Shown here one piece after another: positions 39,360 through 47,824 of a stretch of DNA of 64,000 bases. The notes beneath the pieces are model-generated. The model was given only the letters and a program-made list of their open reading frames with translations. It was not told the DNA's origin and did no database searches. Origin of the DNA: Ramlibacter sp. (GTDB lineage: Bacteria; Pseudomonadota; Gammaproteobacteria; Burkholderiales; Burkholderiaceae_C); NCBI GenBank assembly GCA_019635415.1, contig JAHBZN010000002.1, forward strand, positions 186,001 to 250,000, given 5' to 3'. A program made the position numbers and the translations under genes. Within the stretch, counting starts at the first letter, position 1. The number at the start of each line of letters is the position of its first letter.

Positions 39360-40453
39360 GGCGCGGGCTCGTCGTGGGCAGCATCGCAGGGGGGGTGGTG
39401 GCCGGTGTAGCCGCGCTGTGCCTGAGCGGGTGTGCCAACGTAGGGTACTACTGGCAGTCGCTCAGCGGGCACCTGGGTGTGATGAGCGCGGCGCGGCCCG
39501 TCAGCGACTGGCTGGCCGAAGACGCCACTCCGGGGGACCTCAAGGCCCGGCTGCGGCTGAGCCAGCGGATCCGCGATTTCGCCGTGAGCGAACTGCACCT
39601 GCCCGACAACCCGAGCTACCGGCGCTATGCCGACCTGCACCGCCGCGCCGTGGTCTGGAACGTCGTGGCGGCGCCCGAGTTGTCACTCACCCTCAAGACC
39701 TGGTGCTTCCCGGTGACCGGCTGCGTGGGCTACCGCGGTTACTTTGCGCAGGCCGACGCCGAGGCCGAGGCAGCGCGGCAACGCGCCCAGGGGCTGGAGG
39801 CTAGCGTGTACGGCGTGCCGGCCTATTCCACCCTGGGCTGGATGAACTGGGCGGGCGGCGACCCGCTGCTGAACACCTTCATCCGCTACCCCGAAGGCGA
39901 GCTGGCGCGCATGATCTTCCACGAGCTGGCCCACCAGGTGGTCTATGCCGCGGGGGACACCATGTTCAATGAGTCGTTTGCCACGGCGGTGGAGCGTCTG
40001 GGCAGCGCCCGCTGGCTGGCCACGCAAAGCTCCGATGCCGCGCGCGCCGAATACGCCGCTTTTGACGAACGGCGCAGCCAGTTCCGCGCGCTGGCGCTGG
40101 CCACGCGCCGTCGGCTGGCCCAGATATACGAGCCAAAAGAGCCTGTAGCCCTTGCCCCGCGGTCGCAAGCTGCTATGAAAAAAGAAGCATACGAAGCCTT
40201 CAGACGGGACTACGAAGCACTCAAGTCCCGCTGGGGCGGCTACGCGGGCTATGACGCCTGGGTGGCCCAGGCCAACAACGCATCGTTTGGCGCCCAGGCT
40301 GCGTACGACGAGCTGGTGCCGGGCTTTGAGGCGCTGTTCGCGCGCGAGGGTGCCGACCCCACGCAGCAGTGGACGCGGTTTTATGATGCGGTCAGGCGGC
40401 TTGCCGCCTTGCCCCAGGACGAGCGCCGCCGCGCGCTGGCCCTCAGCCGTTAG
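39356..40453 (+). CDS. Lipoprotein aminopeptidase-like protein (COG4324 type) with HExxH motif
   Basis: The 365-residue protein has a lipobox (ALCLSGCAN, Cys about residue 26), so it is probably an outer-membrane or periplasmic lipoprotein. The zinc metallopeptidase motif HELAHQVVY with the downstream Glu in NESFATAVE fits predicted aminopeptidases of the COG4324 type. The GTG start shares four bases with the molybdoenzyme stop. Residues about 261-278 are encoded by an in-frame copy of the palindromic element; an acidic, charged region follows. Function beyond the peptidase fold is not predictable. Confidence 0.82.
   Translation: MRRGLVVGSIAGGVVAGVAALCLSGCANVGYYWQSLSGHLGVMSAARPVSDWLAEDATPGDLKARLRLSQRIRDFAVSELHLPDNPSYRRYADLHRRAVVWNVVAAPELSLTLKTWCFPVTGCVGYRGYFAQADAEAEAARQRAQGLEASVYGVPAYSTLGWMNWAGGDPLLNTFIRYPEGELARMIFHELAHQVVYAAGDTMFNESFATAVERLGSARWLATQSSDAARAEYAAFDERRSQFRALALATRRRLAQIYEPKEPVALAPRSQAAMKKEAYEAFRRDYEALKSRWGGYAGYDAWVAQANNASFGAQAAYDELVPGFEALFAREGADPTQQWTRFYDAVRRLAALPQDERRRALALSR
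40133..40189 (+). repeat. Dispersed palindromic element, copy F (in frame inside the aminopeptidase gene)
   Basis: CCAAAAGAGCCT begins the copy, GTAGCCCTTGCC is at 40145-40156 and the core GCTATGAAAAAAGAAGC at 40172-40188. The core has one changed arm base (AAGC instead of TAGC). It stays in frame and encodes K-E-P-V-A-L-A ... A-M-K-K-E-A, close to the peptide of copy D. Confidence 0.75.
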
Positions 40454-40469
40454 AACAAGGAGACACACG

Positions 40470-40799
40470 GTGCCGGACATTCAAATCAAGCGGGAGCACG
40501 CACTGGGCCTGGCCGGCGCGCGCAAGGTGGCTTTCCAGTGGGCCGAAATGGCCGAAGAGAAGTTCGACATGGAATGCACGTACGAGGAGGGCAAGACCGA
40601 GGACCTCGTGAGCTTCACCCGCTCGGGCGTCAATGGCGAGCTCAGGGTCACCAAGGACTGCTTCGAGCTCGACGCAAGGCTGGGCTTCCTGCTGGGCGCC
40701 TTCAAGGACCGGATCGAGGCAGAAATCGTGAAAAACCTCGACACCCTGCTGGCCGCCAAACCCCCCGCCACCAGGAAGGTCGCGCGCAAAAAGGCCTGA
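40470..40799 (+). CDS. Polyhydroxyalkanoic acid system family protein
   Basis: The 109-residue protein (start GTG 40470 with AAGGAGA upstream) resembles the PHA-granule-associated family: PDIQIKREHALGLAGARKVAFQWAEMAEEKFDMECTYEEG, and a lysine-rich C-terminus KPPATRKVARKKA. Such proteins bind polyhydroxyalkanoate granules or act in their regulation. A phasin is encoded at 50740, so the organism probably makes PHA. It lies 16 bases after the aminopeptidase gene. Confidence 0.82.
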   Translation: MPDIQIKREHALGLAGARKVAFQWAEMAEEKFDMECTYEEGKTEDLVSFTRSGVNGELRVTKDCFELDARLGFLLGAFKDRIEAEIVKNLDTLLAAKPPATRKVARKKA

Positions 40800-40816
40800 T
40801 CGGGCGCCGTGCGGTG

Positions 40817-41755
40817 GTGAATCCGTCCAGCATCAATCTGGCGCGTTTTGACCTGGTGTCCATTCGCCTGGCCGTGGCCTGTGCGCAGGGCGGGAGCCTG
40901 ACGGCCGCTGCCCGGGGCTCGCACCTGGCGCTGGCCGCCGCGAGCCGGCGCCTGCATGAACTCGAAGCCGCGCTCGGCAGCCCCCTGTTCGAGCGTCACG
41001 CCCGCGGGCTCACGCCCACCGCGGCAGGCCGCGTGTTCGTCAAGCATGGACTGGCCCTGTTGCAGACCCTGGAGCAACTCGGCGGTGAGCTGGCCGACCT
41101 GCGCCAGGGCCTGTCGCGCCACATCCGCCTGTGTGCCAGCACGGCGGCGATCAACCAGTTCCTGCCTCCGCTGCTGGCGCGCTATGCCCGGTTGCAGCCG
41201 CAGGTGCGCGTTGACCTGGAGGAGCAGGTGTCCGAAGCGGTGGTGGCAGCCCTGCGCGAGGGCGGCGCCGACCTGGGCGTGTTCGTGGAAGGGCCGGACA
41301 CCACCGGGCTGGACACCTGTGACTTTCGCTGCGATGAGCTGGGCCTCGTGCTGCCGGCCGGGCACCGGCTGGCCGGCCGCGCGCCGCTCGCGTTTGCCGA
41401 CGCCCTGGACGAGGAGTGGATCAGTCTGAACGCGGGGGCGGCCCTGCTGCAAAAGCAGCAGCAGGCGGCCCGGGCCGCGCGCAAGGTGTTCAGGCTGCGC
41501 ATGCAGGTGCGCAGTTTCGACGCGGTGGGCCACATGGTGGCCTCGGGCTTGGGCATTGCGATGCTGCCGCGCCTGGCCAGCGAACCCATCCTGCGGGCCA
41601 TGAAGCTGAGCTGGCGCCCGCTGTCCGACGACTGGGCCCGGCGGCGCCTGCTGCTGGGCATGCCCGCGGGCCGGGGCGACACCGCCGTGACCGCGCTGCG
41701 CGACTTCCTGGCTTTGCCTTCGCAAACTGCGAAACCCCGCTCGTCGAAGCGGTAA
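40817..41755 (+). CDS. LysR-family transcriptional regulator
   Basis: The 312-residue protein has an N-terminal winged HTH (NLARFDLVSIRLAVACAQGGSLTAAARGSHLALAAASRRLHELEAALGSPLFERHARGLTPTAAG) and a periplasmic-binding-like effector domain. It starts at GTG 40817 (a neighbouring GTG at 40814 is also possible). It precedes the CoA-transferase gene in the same direction, with 36 bases between stop and start. It therefore probably regulates the downstream catabolic genes, though LysR genes usually are divergent from their targets. Confidence 0.88.
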   Translation: MNPSSINLARFDLVSIRLAVACAQGGSLTAAARGSHLALAAASRRLHELEAALGSPLFERHARGLTPTAAGRVFVKHGLALLQTLEQLGGELADLRQGLSRHIRLCASTAAINQFLPPLLARYARLQPQVRVDLEEQVSEAVVAALREGGADLGVFVEGPDTTGLDTCDFRCDELGLVLPAGHRLAGRAPLAFADALDEEWISLNAGAALLQKQQQAARAARKVFRLRMQVRSFDAVGHMVASGLGIAMLPRLASEPILRAMKLSWRPLSDDWARRRLLLGMPAGRGDTAVTALRDFLALPSQTAKPRSSKR

Positions 41756-41791
41756 TGGACGCAGGCCGCTGTGCGCTGCACACTGCCGGCC

Positions 41792-43024
41792 ATGCAAACT
41801 TCACTCGACACTGCCGTGACCGGGCCGCTCGCCGGCCTCAAGGTCCTGGAACTGGGCCAACTGATCGCCGGGCCGTTCGCCGGCAAGACCCTCGCCGATT
41901 TCGGGGCCGAGGTGATCAAGGTGGAATCACCGGGCGCGGGCGATCCTTTGCGCAAATGGCGGCTGCTCAAGGACGGCACCTCCGTCTGGTGGCAGGTTCA
42001 GTCGCGCAACAAGCGTTCGGTGGCGCTGGACCTGAAGGCCCCCGAAGCCCAGGACATCGTGCGCCAGCTCGCGGGTGAAGCCGACGTGCTGATCGAGAAC
42101 TTTCGACCGGGCGCCATGGAAGGCTGGGGCCTGGGGCCCGACGCCCTGCAGGCGCTCAACCCCCGGCTGATCATGCTGCGCATCAGCGGCTACGGGCAGA
42201 CCGGCCCGTACCGTGACCGCCCGGGCTTCGGCGTGGTGGCCGAGGCCATGAGCGGCCTGCGCCATCTCACGGCGGAGCCGGGGCGGGTGCCGGTGCGCGT
42301 GGGGGTGAGCATCGGCGATACATTGGCCGCGCTGCACGGCGTGATCGGCATCCTGCTGGCGCTGCAGCATCGCACCCGCACCGGGCAGGGCCAGGTGATC
42401 GACGTCGCGCTGTACGAGGCGGTGTTCAACTGCATGGAAAGCCTGCTGCCCGAGTACAGCGCCTTTGGCGCGGTGCGCGAGCCCGCCGGTAGCGCCTTGC
42501 CAGGCATTGCCCCCAGCAACGCCTACCGGTGCAGCGATGGCGGCTATGCGCTGATCGCCGGCAACGGCGACAGCATTTTCAGACGGCTGATGGCGCTGAT
42601 CGGGCGCCCCGACCTGGCCGCCGATCCGGGGCTTGCCGACAACGCCGGCCGCGTGGCGCGGGTGGCTGAAATCGATGGTGTGATCGGTGAATGGGCGGCT
42701 TCGCGCACGGTGGCCGAGGCGCTCGCGGCGCTGGACCAGGCTTCGGTGCCCGCCGGGCGCATCTACACCGTGGCGGATATCGCCACCGACCCGCACTACC
42801 AGGCGCGGGGCATGATCGATGAGGTCCGGATGGACGACGGCAGCCGGCTCGCGGTGCCGGGGATCGTGCCCAAACTGTCGCTGACGCCGGGAGGCCACCG
42901 GCGCAATGCCCCGGTGCTTGGCCAGGACACCGACGAGGTGCTGCGGGGGATCGGCCTCACGCCCGCGCAGATCGCCGCATTGCGCGAGCGCGGCATCGTT
43001 GCCGGTGACGGGGAGGCTGCATGA
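41792..43024 (+). CDS. CaiB/BaiF-type (class III) CoA-transferase
   Basis: The 410-residue protein has the class III pattern: PLAGLKVLELGQLIAGPFAGKTLADFGAEVIKVESPGAGDP, the SRNKRSVALDLK region, ENFRPGAMEGWGLG and the catalytic Asp176 in VSIGDTLAALHGVIGI. These enzymes transfer CoA between carboxylic acids. It overlaps the next gene (lyase) by four bases and is likely paired with it: activation of an acid to its CoA ester followed by cleavage. Confidence 0.92.
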   Translation: MQTSLDTAVTGPLAGLKVLELGQLIAGPFAGKTLADFGAEVIKVESPGAGDPLRKWRLLKDGTSVWWQVQSRNKRSVALDLKAPEAQDIVRQLAGEADVLIENFRPGAMEGWGLGPDALQALNPRLIMLRISGYGQTGPYRDRPGFGVVAEAMSGLRHLTAEPGRVPVRVGVSIGDTLAALHGVIGILLALQHRTRTGQGQVIDVALYEAVFNCMESLLPEYSAFGAVREPAGSALPGIAPSNAYRCSDGGYALIAGNGDSIFRRLMALIGRPDLAADPGLADNAGRVARVAEIDGVIGEWAASRTVAEALAALDQASVPAGRIYTVADIATDPHYQARGMIDEVRMDDGSRLAVPGIVPKLSLTPGGHRRNAPVLGQDTDEVLRGIGLTPAQIAALRERGIVAGDGEAA

Positions 43025-43959
43025 AGCGCATCCATTTCAACGAAGTCGCAACACGCGACGGCTTCCAGATCGAGCCGACCTTCATTCCCACCGACACCAA
43101 GGTGGCCCTGATCGATGCGCTGAGCCGCTGCGGCTACGCCAAGATCGAAGCCACCTCCTTCACCTCGCCCAAAGCCATCCCCATGCTGCGCGATGCCGAG
43201 GAGGTGATGGGCCGCATCCAGCGCGTTCCTGGCGTCGAATACACCGTGCTGGTGCCCAACGTGCGCGGCGCCGAGCGCGCGATCGAGGCGCGGGCCGACG
43301 AGCTCAACCTCGTCATGTCGGTGTCCGAGACGCACAACCTGGCCAACCTGCGCATGCCGCGCGAACGCAGTTTTGCCTCGCTGGCCGAGGTGGTGCGGCT
43401 GGTGGACGGGCGCACCCCGATCAATGTGTCGCTGTCCTGCTGCTTTGGCTGCCCGATGGAAGGCGACGTGCCTGCCGGGGAAGTGCTGCGCTGGGCGCGG
43501 CGGTTCGTAGACCTGGGCGTGCGCGGCCTGACCCTTTGCGACACCACGGGCATGGCCCACCCCGCGCAGGTCGCCCACTTGGTGGAGGCGCTGCAGCGGG
43601 AGCTGCCGGGCCCACAGCTGACCCTTCACTTTCACAACACGCGTGGCATGGGGCTGGCCAATGTGCTGGCGGCGGTGCAGGGCGGCATCGTCCGGTTCGA
43701 TGGCTCGCTGGGCGGGCTCGGTGGTTGCCCCTACGCGCCCGGCGCCAGCGGCAATATCAGTAGCGAGGACGCCATCCACATGCTCGAGGCCATGGGCTAC
43801 GACACTGGCGTCGATCTGCCTGCGTTGCTGGCCGTGGCGCGCCAGATGCCGCAGATCGTTGGGCACGAAGTGCCCGGCCAGGTCGCCAAGGCCGGGCGGA
43901 TCACCGACCTGCATGCAGCGCCCCCCTTCGTGGCTGAACTCCGGGAGAAATTCGCATGA
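43021..43959 (+). CDS. Hydroxymethylglutaryl-CoA lyase-like enzyme
   Basis: The 312-residue TIM-barrel lyase contains NEVATRDGFQIEPTFIPTDTK at the N-terminus, the metal/base Cys-His region and the C-terminal GGLGGCPYAPGASGNISSEDAIHMLEAMG. This is the HMG-CoA lyase signature, with the catalytic Cys in GGCPYA. It could act on HMG-CoA (leucine, 3-hydroxy-3-methylglutarate catabolism) or on a related short acyl-CoA such as citramalyl-type esters. It overlaps both neighbours by four bases. Confidence 0.85.
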   Translation: MKRIHFNEVATRDGFQIEPTFIPTDTKVALIDALSRCGYAKIEATSFTSPKAIPMLRDAEEVMGRIQRVPGVEYTVLVPNVRGAERAIEARADELNLVMSVSETHNLANLRMPRERSFASLAEVVRLVDGRTPINVSLSCCFGCPMEGDVPAGEVLRWARRFVDLGVRGLTLCDTTGMAHPAQVAHLVEALQRELPGPQLTLHFHNTRGMGLANVLAAVQGGIVRFDGSLGGLGGCPYAPGASGNISSEDAIHMLEAMGYDTGVDLPALLAVARQMPQIVGHEVPGQVAKAGRITDLHAAPPFVAELREKFA

Positions 43960-44348
43960 TCGACCATCTGGACCATCTGGTGCTCACGACCGCCCACGAG
44001 GCCGAGTGCGTGGATTTCTATACCCGTGTGCTGGGCATGACCCTGGAGAACTTTGTCGGCGGCACCCCGCCAGTGCCGCGAATGGCGCTGCGTTTCGGCA
44101 ACCAGAAGATCAACATCCACGTGAAGGGGGAGGAGTTCGAACCCAAGGCGCATTTGCCGGTTCCCGGGTCGCTTGATCTGTGCTTTCTCGCGCGTGTGCC
44201 GTTGTCGGAGGTGATCGGGCGACTGAAGGTGGAAGGCTGGCCCATCATCGAAGGCCCTGTGCTGCGTACCGGGGCCACCCGGAAGATCCGCTCGGTGTAC
44301 GTGCGTGATCCAGACCTGAATCTGGTGGAGATCTCGGAGCCGGCCTGA
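43956..44348 (+). CDS. VOC-family (glyoxalase/dioxygenase) protein
   Basis: The 130-residue product starts MIDHLDHLVLTTAHEAECVDFYTRVLGMTLE and has a second half ending RSVYVRDPDLNLVEISE, the paired beta-alpha-beta-beta-beta modules of the VOC superfamily with metal-binding His and Glu. The reaction is not predictable; isomerases, dioxygenases and fosfomycin-type resistance proteins share this fold. It overlaps the lyase gene and is the third gene in the catabolic cluster. Confidence 0.85.
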   Translation: MIDHLDHLVLTTAHEAECVDFYTRVLGMTLENFVGGTPPVPRMALRFGNQKINIHVKGEEFEPKAHLPVPGSLDLCFLARVPLSEVIGRLKVEGWPIIEGPVLRTGATRKIRSVYVRDPDLNLVEISEPA

Positions 44349-44377
44349 GCTGGTGTTCCAGACCTCGAGGAGACCCC

Positions 44378-45352
44378 ATGACCACATTCTCACGACGCGG
44401 ATTCGTGGCCGCGGTGGCCCTTGGCGCGATCACCTTGTCCACGCTGCGGCAAGCCGGAGCGCAGGGCAAAGGAGTCACGCTGGTGGTGCCAACGGCGGCC
44501 GGCGGGACCACCGACATGACCGCGCGCTTGCTGGCGGAACCGCTGGGGCGAATCCTTCTGTCGCCTGTGGCCGTCGAGAATCGCGGGGGTGACAACGGAA
44601 TTATTGGTGGCCAGCTCGTGGCCCGCGCTCCCGCAGACGGCGCCACGCTGCTGATCCAGTATTCGGGCTACCAGAGCATCACTCCGCTGATTCAGCCGGT
44701 GGCCGGGTTTGATCCGGGCAAGGACCTGGTGCCGATTGCGCGCCTGATTGATGCGCCCCAGCTGATGGTGGTGCGCAGCGATTTTCCGGCCAGCACCTTT
44801 GGTGAATTTCTGAAGTACGTGAAGGCCCATCCGGGCAAGGTCACCTATGCTTCCAGCGGAAACGGATCGTTGCAGCACGTGACCACTGAAATGCTGAAGG
44901 ACCTGACCGGGACCTTCATGACCCATATCCCCTACCGGGGCACCGGACCCGCGCTGGCGGACTTGCTGGCCGGGACGGTGGATTTCACCTTCACCACGCC
45001 GCCACCGCTGTTGCCTCATGTTCGCAGCGGGAGGCTCAAAGCCCTCATGGTCACGGGCCGCACGCGCCTGCAAGCCCTGCCCCAGGTGCCTGCCGCGACC
45101 GAGCTGGGCGTTCCATTGGTGGCGTCGTCCTGGTTCGCGGTGTATGGGCCTCGAGGCTTGCCAACGGAGGTGCAGGCGCGCCTGGCGTCGGCCATTCGCC
45201 AGGTGGTGAATTCAGAGCCCTTTCGCCGGCGGGCGGAAGAGCTGGGCGCCAGGGCTCAATTTCTGGATGGATCCAGCCTGGATAAATTGGCCCGCGACGA
45301 GCGAGCCATGTGGGCTCGCATCGTGAAACTGGCTCATATCAAGGCGGATTGA
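44378..45352 (+). CDS. Bug/TctC-family periplasmic substrate-binding receptor
   Basis: The 324-residue protein has an RRG-containing N-terminus with a signal peptide (TTFSRRGFVAAVALGAITL, cleavage near residue 25-28). It follows the Bug pattern: GKGVTLVVPTAAGGTTDMTARLLAE, then the GSLQHVTTEMLKDLTGTFMTHIPYRG and PTEVQARLASAIR motifs. The twin Arg (SRRGFV) suggests possible Tat export. Such receptors bind carboxylates, amides or amino acids, often without a local transporter, and are massively expanded in Burkholderiales. The context suggests that it binds the acid used by the CoA-transferase/lyase pair. Confidence 0.9.
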   Translation: MTTFSRRGFVAAVALGAITLSTLRQAGAQGKGVTLVVPTAAGGTTDMTARLLAEPLGRILLSPVAVENRGGDNGIIGGQLVARAPADGATLLIQYSGYQSITPLIQPVAGFDPGKDLVPIARLIDAPQLMVVRSDFPASTFGEFLKYVKAHPGKVTYASSGNGSLQHVTTEMLKDLTGTFMTHIPYRGTGPALADLLAGTVDFTFTTPPPLLPHVRSGRLKALMVTGRTRLQALPQVPAATELGVPLVASSWFAVYGPRGLPTEVQARLASAIRQVVNSEPFRRRAEELGARAQFLDGSSLDKLARDERAMWARIVKLAHIKAD

Positions 45353-45392
45353 CGGACGCCGACCGAGCGGGCTGGGCAACGCGGAAGCGACG

Positions 45393-45647
45393 TCAGCTCA
45401 GCGACTCGATCAGGTCGATGTACTGCTGCATGGCGTCGTCATTGGACGTGCCTTTGAGGCCGTTCCAGGCATCCCATTTGGCGCGCCCGACCATGTCGCC
45501 AAAGCCGGGCTTTTTCTCGGCGTTGTCGCCGGCGGTGGCCTGCTTGTACAGCGCGTAAATCTTGAGCAGGGTGGCGTTGTCGGGGCGCTCGCTCAGGTTC
45601 TTTGAATTGGCAACGGCGGCTTCGAATGCGGCTTTGAGGTCGGCCAT
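45393..45647 (-). CDS. Acyl-CoA-binding protein (ACBP)
   Basis: The 84-residue protein has the four-helix ACBP pattern: MADLKAAFEAAVANSKNLSERPDN, LLKIYALYKQATAGDNAEKKPGFGDMVGRAKWDAWNGLKG. The conserved Tyr-Lys in YKQAT and the Trp/Lys in KWDAW are acyl-CoA contact residues. It carries long-chain acyl-CoA in the cytosol and is divergent from the WS/DGAT gene, with a shared 146-base region. GGAG lies upstream of the ATG. Confidence 0.93.
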   Translation of the reverse strand: MADLKAAFEAAVANSKNLSERPDNATLLKIYALYKQATAGDNAEKKPGFGDMVGRAKWDAWNGLKGTSNDDAMQQYIDLIESLS

Positions 45648-45793
45648 GAAATGCTCCAGCGTGTGGGGTGGGTGGGGTGGCGCGTCTACCTTTGCGCGGT
45701 GTCTGCGGGTAACTTCGCGGTATCTTACGTTCTGCGGACGGCCCAGAATAGAGGCTGACCCCGAAAACACCCGACTTGGCAGATGGAGACAGC

Positions 45794-47302
45794 ATGGTGA
45801 CCCGTATCGTCGCGCCCGAAGTGGCCAGGAAGGCGGCCAAGGCCGTGAAGAAAAATGCCACGCGAGCGGCCAGCGGGATGCTGGGACTGAGCGGCGAGCG
45901 CATGACCAAGGTCGATACCGCCTGGCTGCGCATGGACAGCGAAGCCAATCTCATGATGATCGTGGGCGTATGGACGCTCAAGCCCGGCATCAAGTACGCG
46001 GACCTGTGCCAGCGTGTCGAGGAGCGCCTGCTCAAGTACAACCGATTCCGTCAGCGCGTGGTGGAAGACACGGCCGGCGCCACCTGGGTCGAGGACCGCG
46101 ACTTCGACATCACCCGGCACGTGGTGCACGAGAAGCTGCCTCGCCATGCAAAGGGTCAGACCCAGCAGGCACTGCAGGACCGCGTGGGCGTGTTGGCCAT
46201 GCAGCCTCTGGATCCGCGCCGGCCGTTGTGGCAGATATCGCTGGTGGAGGACTACGAAGGCGGCAGTGCGATGATCGTGCGCATCCACCACTGCATCGCC
46301 GACGGCATTGCGTTGATCTCGGTGACCATGTCGCTCGTGGATGGTGGCGCGCCTCCGCCTGAACGCAAGCGCAAGAGCGCGCCGGCCGGTGCCGAGGACT
46401 GGATTTCCGACACGCTGATCAAGCCGCTGACCGACATCACCGTGAAGGCTCTGGGCGCTGCGGGTGACGGCGCTGCCAGGTCGCTGGGCATGTTGCGCGA
46501 CCCGCAAAAGGGCATGAGCGGTTCCCTGGACATGGCCAAGCTGGCTTTCCAGGTGCTGAGCGACGCCGCCGCGCTGGCATTGATGCCGGATGACTCCAGG
46601 ACGCGCCTGAAAGGCAAGCCGGGCAACACCAAACGCGTGGCCTGGTGCCAGCCCATTCCGCTCGACGAGGTGAAGGCCGTGGGCAAGGCGCTGAATTGCT
46701 CGGTGAATGACGTGCTGCTGAGCTGTGTGGCGGGTGCCCTTGGCGAGTATCTGAAATCGCTGGGCGATGAAGTAACCGGACAGGAAATCCGCGCCATGAT
46801 TCCGGTCAACCTTCGGCCGCTGGATCAGGCCTACAAGCTGGGGAATCGCTTTGGGCTGGTGCCGCTGGTGCTGCCCATTGGCGTGGACAACCCGATTGAG
46901 CGGGTGTACGAAGTGCGCCGGCGCATGAGCGCCCTCAAGGGCAGCACCCAACCGCTGCTGGCCTTTGGCATGCTGGCTGTGGCGGGGCTGCTCATCAAGC
47001 CCGCACAGGACGCCATGCTCAACCTGTTCGGCAAGAAGACGACGGCGGTCATGACCAATGTACCGGGCCCGCGCGAAAAGCTCAGGTTTCTGGGGGCGAC
47101 GCTGGAGCAGAGCATGTTCTGGGTGCCGCAGTCGGGTGACATCGGTCTGGGCGTATCCATCCTCAGCTATGGCGGTGGCGTGCAGTTTGGCGTGATCACC
47201 GACACGGCGCTGTGCCCGGACCCTCAGAGGATCATCGATGAATTCGAGCCCGAATTCGCCAAGTTGTCGCTGGTGACGCTGATGCTGCCGTGGGGCGACT
47301 GA
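45794..47302 (+). CDS. Wax ester synthase/diacylglycerol acyltransferase (WS/DGAT)
   Basis: The 502-residue acyltransferase has the catalytic HHxxxDG motif at His165-His166-Cys-Ile-Ala-Asp170-Gly171 (IHHCIADGIALI) and the C-terminal WES domain with NNPGPREKLRF-like and QSGDIGLGVSILSY segments. WS/DGATs esterify acyl-CoA with fatty alcohols or diacylglycerols. The acyl-CoA reductase at 51429 can supply the alcohol. ATG 45794 (MVTRIVAPEVARKAAKAVKK) follows GGAGA. Confidence 0.93.
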   Translation: MVTRIVAPEVARKAAKAVKKNATRAASGMLGLSGERMTKVDTAWLRMDSEANLMMIVGVWTLKPGIKYADLCQRVEERLLKYNRFRQRVVEDTAGATWVEDRDFDITRHVVHEKLPRHAKGQTQQALQDRVGVLAMQPLDPRRPLWQISLVEDYEGGSAMIVRIHHCIADGIALISVTMSLVDGGAPPPERKRKSAPAGAEDWISDTLIKPLTDITVKALGAAGDGAARSLGMLRDPQKGMSGSLDMAKLAFQVLSDAAALALMPDDSRTRLKGKPGNTKRVAWCQPIPLDEVKAVGKALNCSVNDVLLSCVAGALGEYLKSLGDEVTGQEIRAMIPVNLRPLDQAYKLGNRFGLVPLVLPIGVDNPIERVYEVRRRMSALKGSTQPLLAFGMLAVAGLLIKPAQDAMLNLFGKKTTAVMTNVPGPREKLRFLGATLEQSMFWVPQSGDIGLGVSILSYGGGVQFGVITDTALCPDPQRIIDEFEPEFAKLSLVTLMLPWGD

Positions 47303-47309
47303 GCCAGCG

Positions 47310-47753
47310 CTAGTCGCTCGTGCGCTGGGTCAGGAACTCAGCCTCGTAGTCGCGGGCCAGGCTGGCTTTCTGCGTTGCGGTGAGCACCTTGCCGGCGAGC
47401 TGGAAGAACTTGGTCTCCTCTTCCCTGAGGTGGTGTTCCACCTTCTCGCACAGCTTCTTTGCGCCAGCCATCCAGCCGGGTTCATTGAGCGCCTTGGCCT
47501 CGAGATCCTCGACCATTTCGTCCATTTCATGGTGCTCCGCAATGGCATGGCGCGAGGCGTCCACCGTGCTGTCGTGGTCGAACAAGGGGACGTACAGGCA
47601 ACGCTCTTCAGCGGTCTCGTGGGCCGCGAGTTCGCGTTTGAGTTCCAGAAAGATGGCGTGCCTTTCCGGGCCGTCGGGCGGGCTGGCCAACAGGCGGGCG
47701 CAGAGCGCGCGCTGCGTATCGTGGCTGACCCTCAGGGCTTCAAAGATGTTCAT
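47310..47753 (-). CDS. Hemerythrin-like (DUF domain) iron protein
   Basis: The 147-residue product has the hemerythrin pattern of helices with His and Glu: an N-terminal SHDTQRALCARLL, then ELKRELAAHETAEERCLYVPLFDHD, ASRHAIAEHHEMDEMVEDLE and KLCEKVEHHLREEETKFFQLAG. The di-iron site may sense or store oxygen, or the protein may protect iron-sulfur centres. It faces the WS/DGAT gene tail to tail, seven bases apart. Confidence 0.88.
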   Translation of the reverse strand: MNIFEALRVSHDTQRALCARLLASPPDGPERHAIFLELKRELAAHETAEERCLYVPLFDHDSTVDASRHAIAEHHEMDEMVEDLEAKALNEPGWMAGAKKLCEKVEHHLREEETKFFQLAGKVLTATQKASLARDYEAEFLTQRTSD

Positions 47754-47824
47754 GCGCCCATTGTGGGCAGTGCTGGCCGCTGGAGCCTGTAGGCGGTATA
47801 CCCGTCTTGGGGGCGGCCTGGTGC

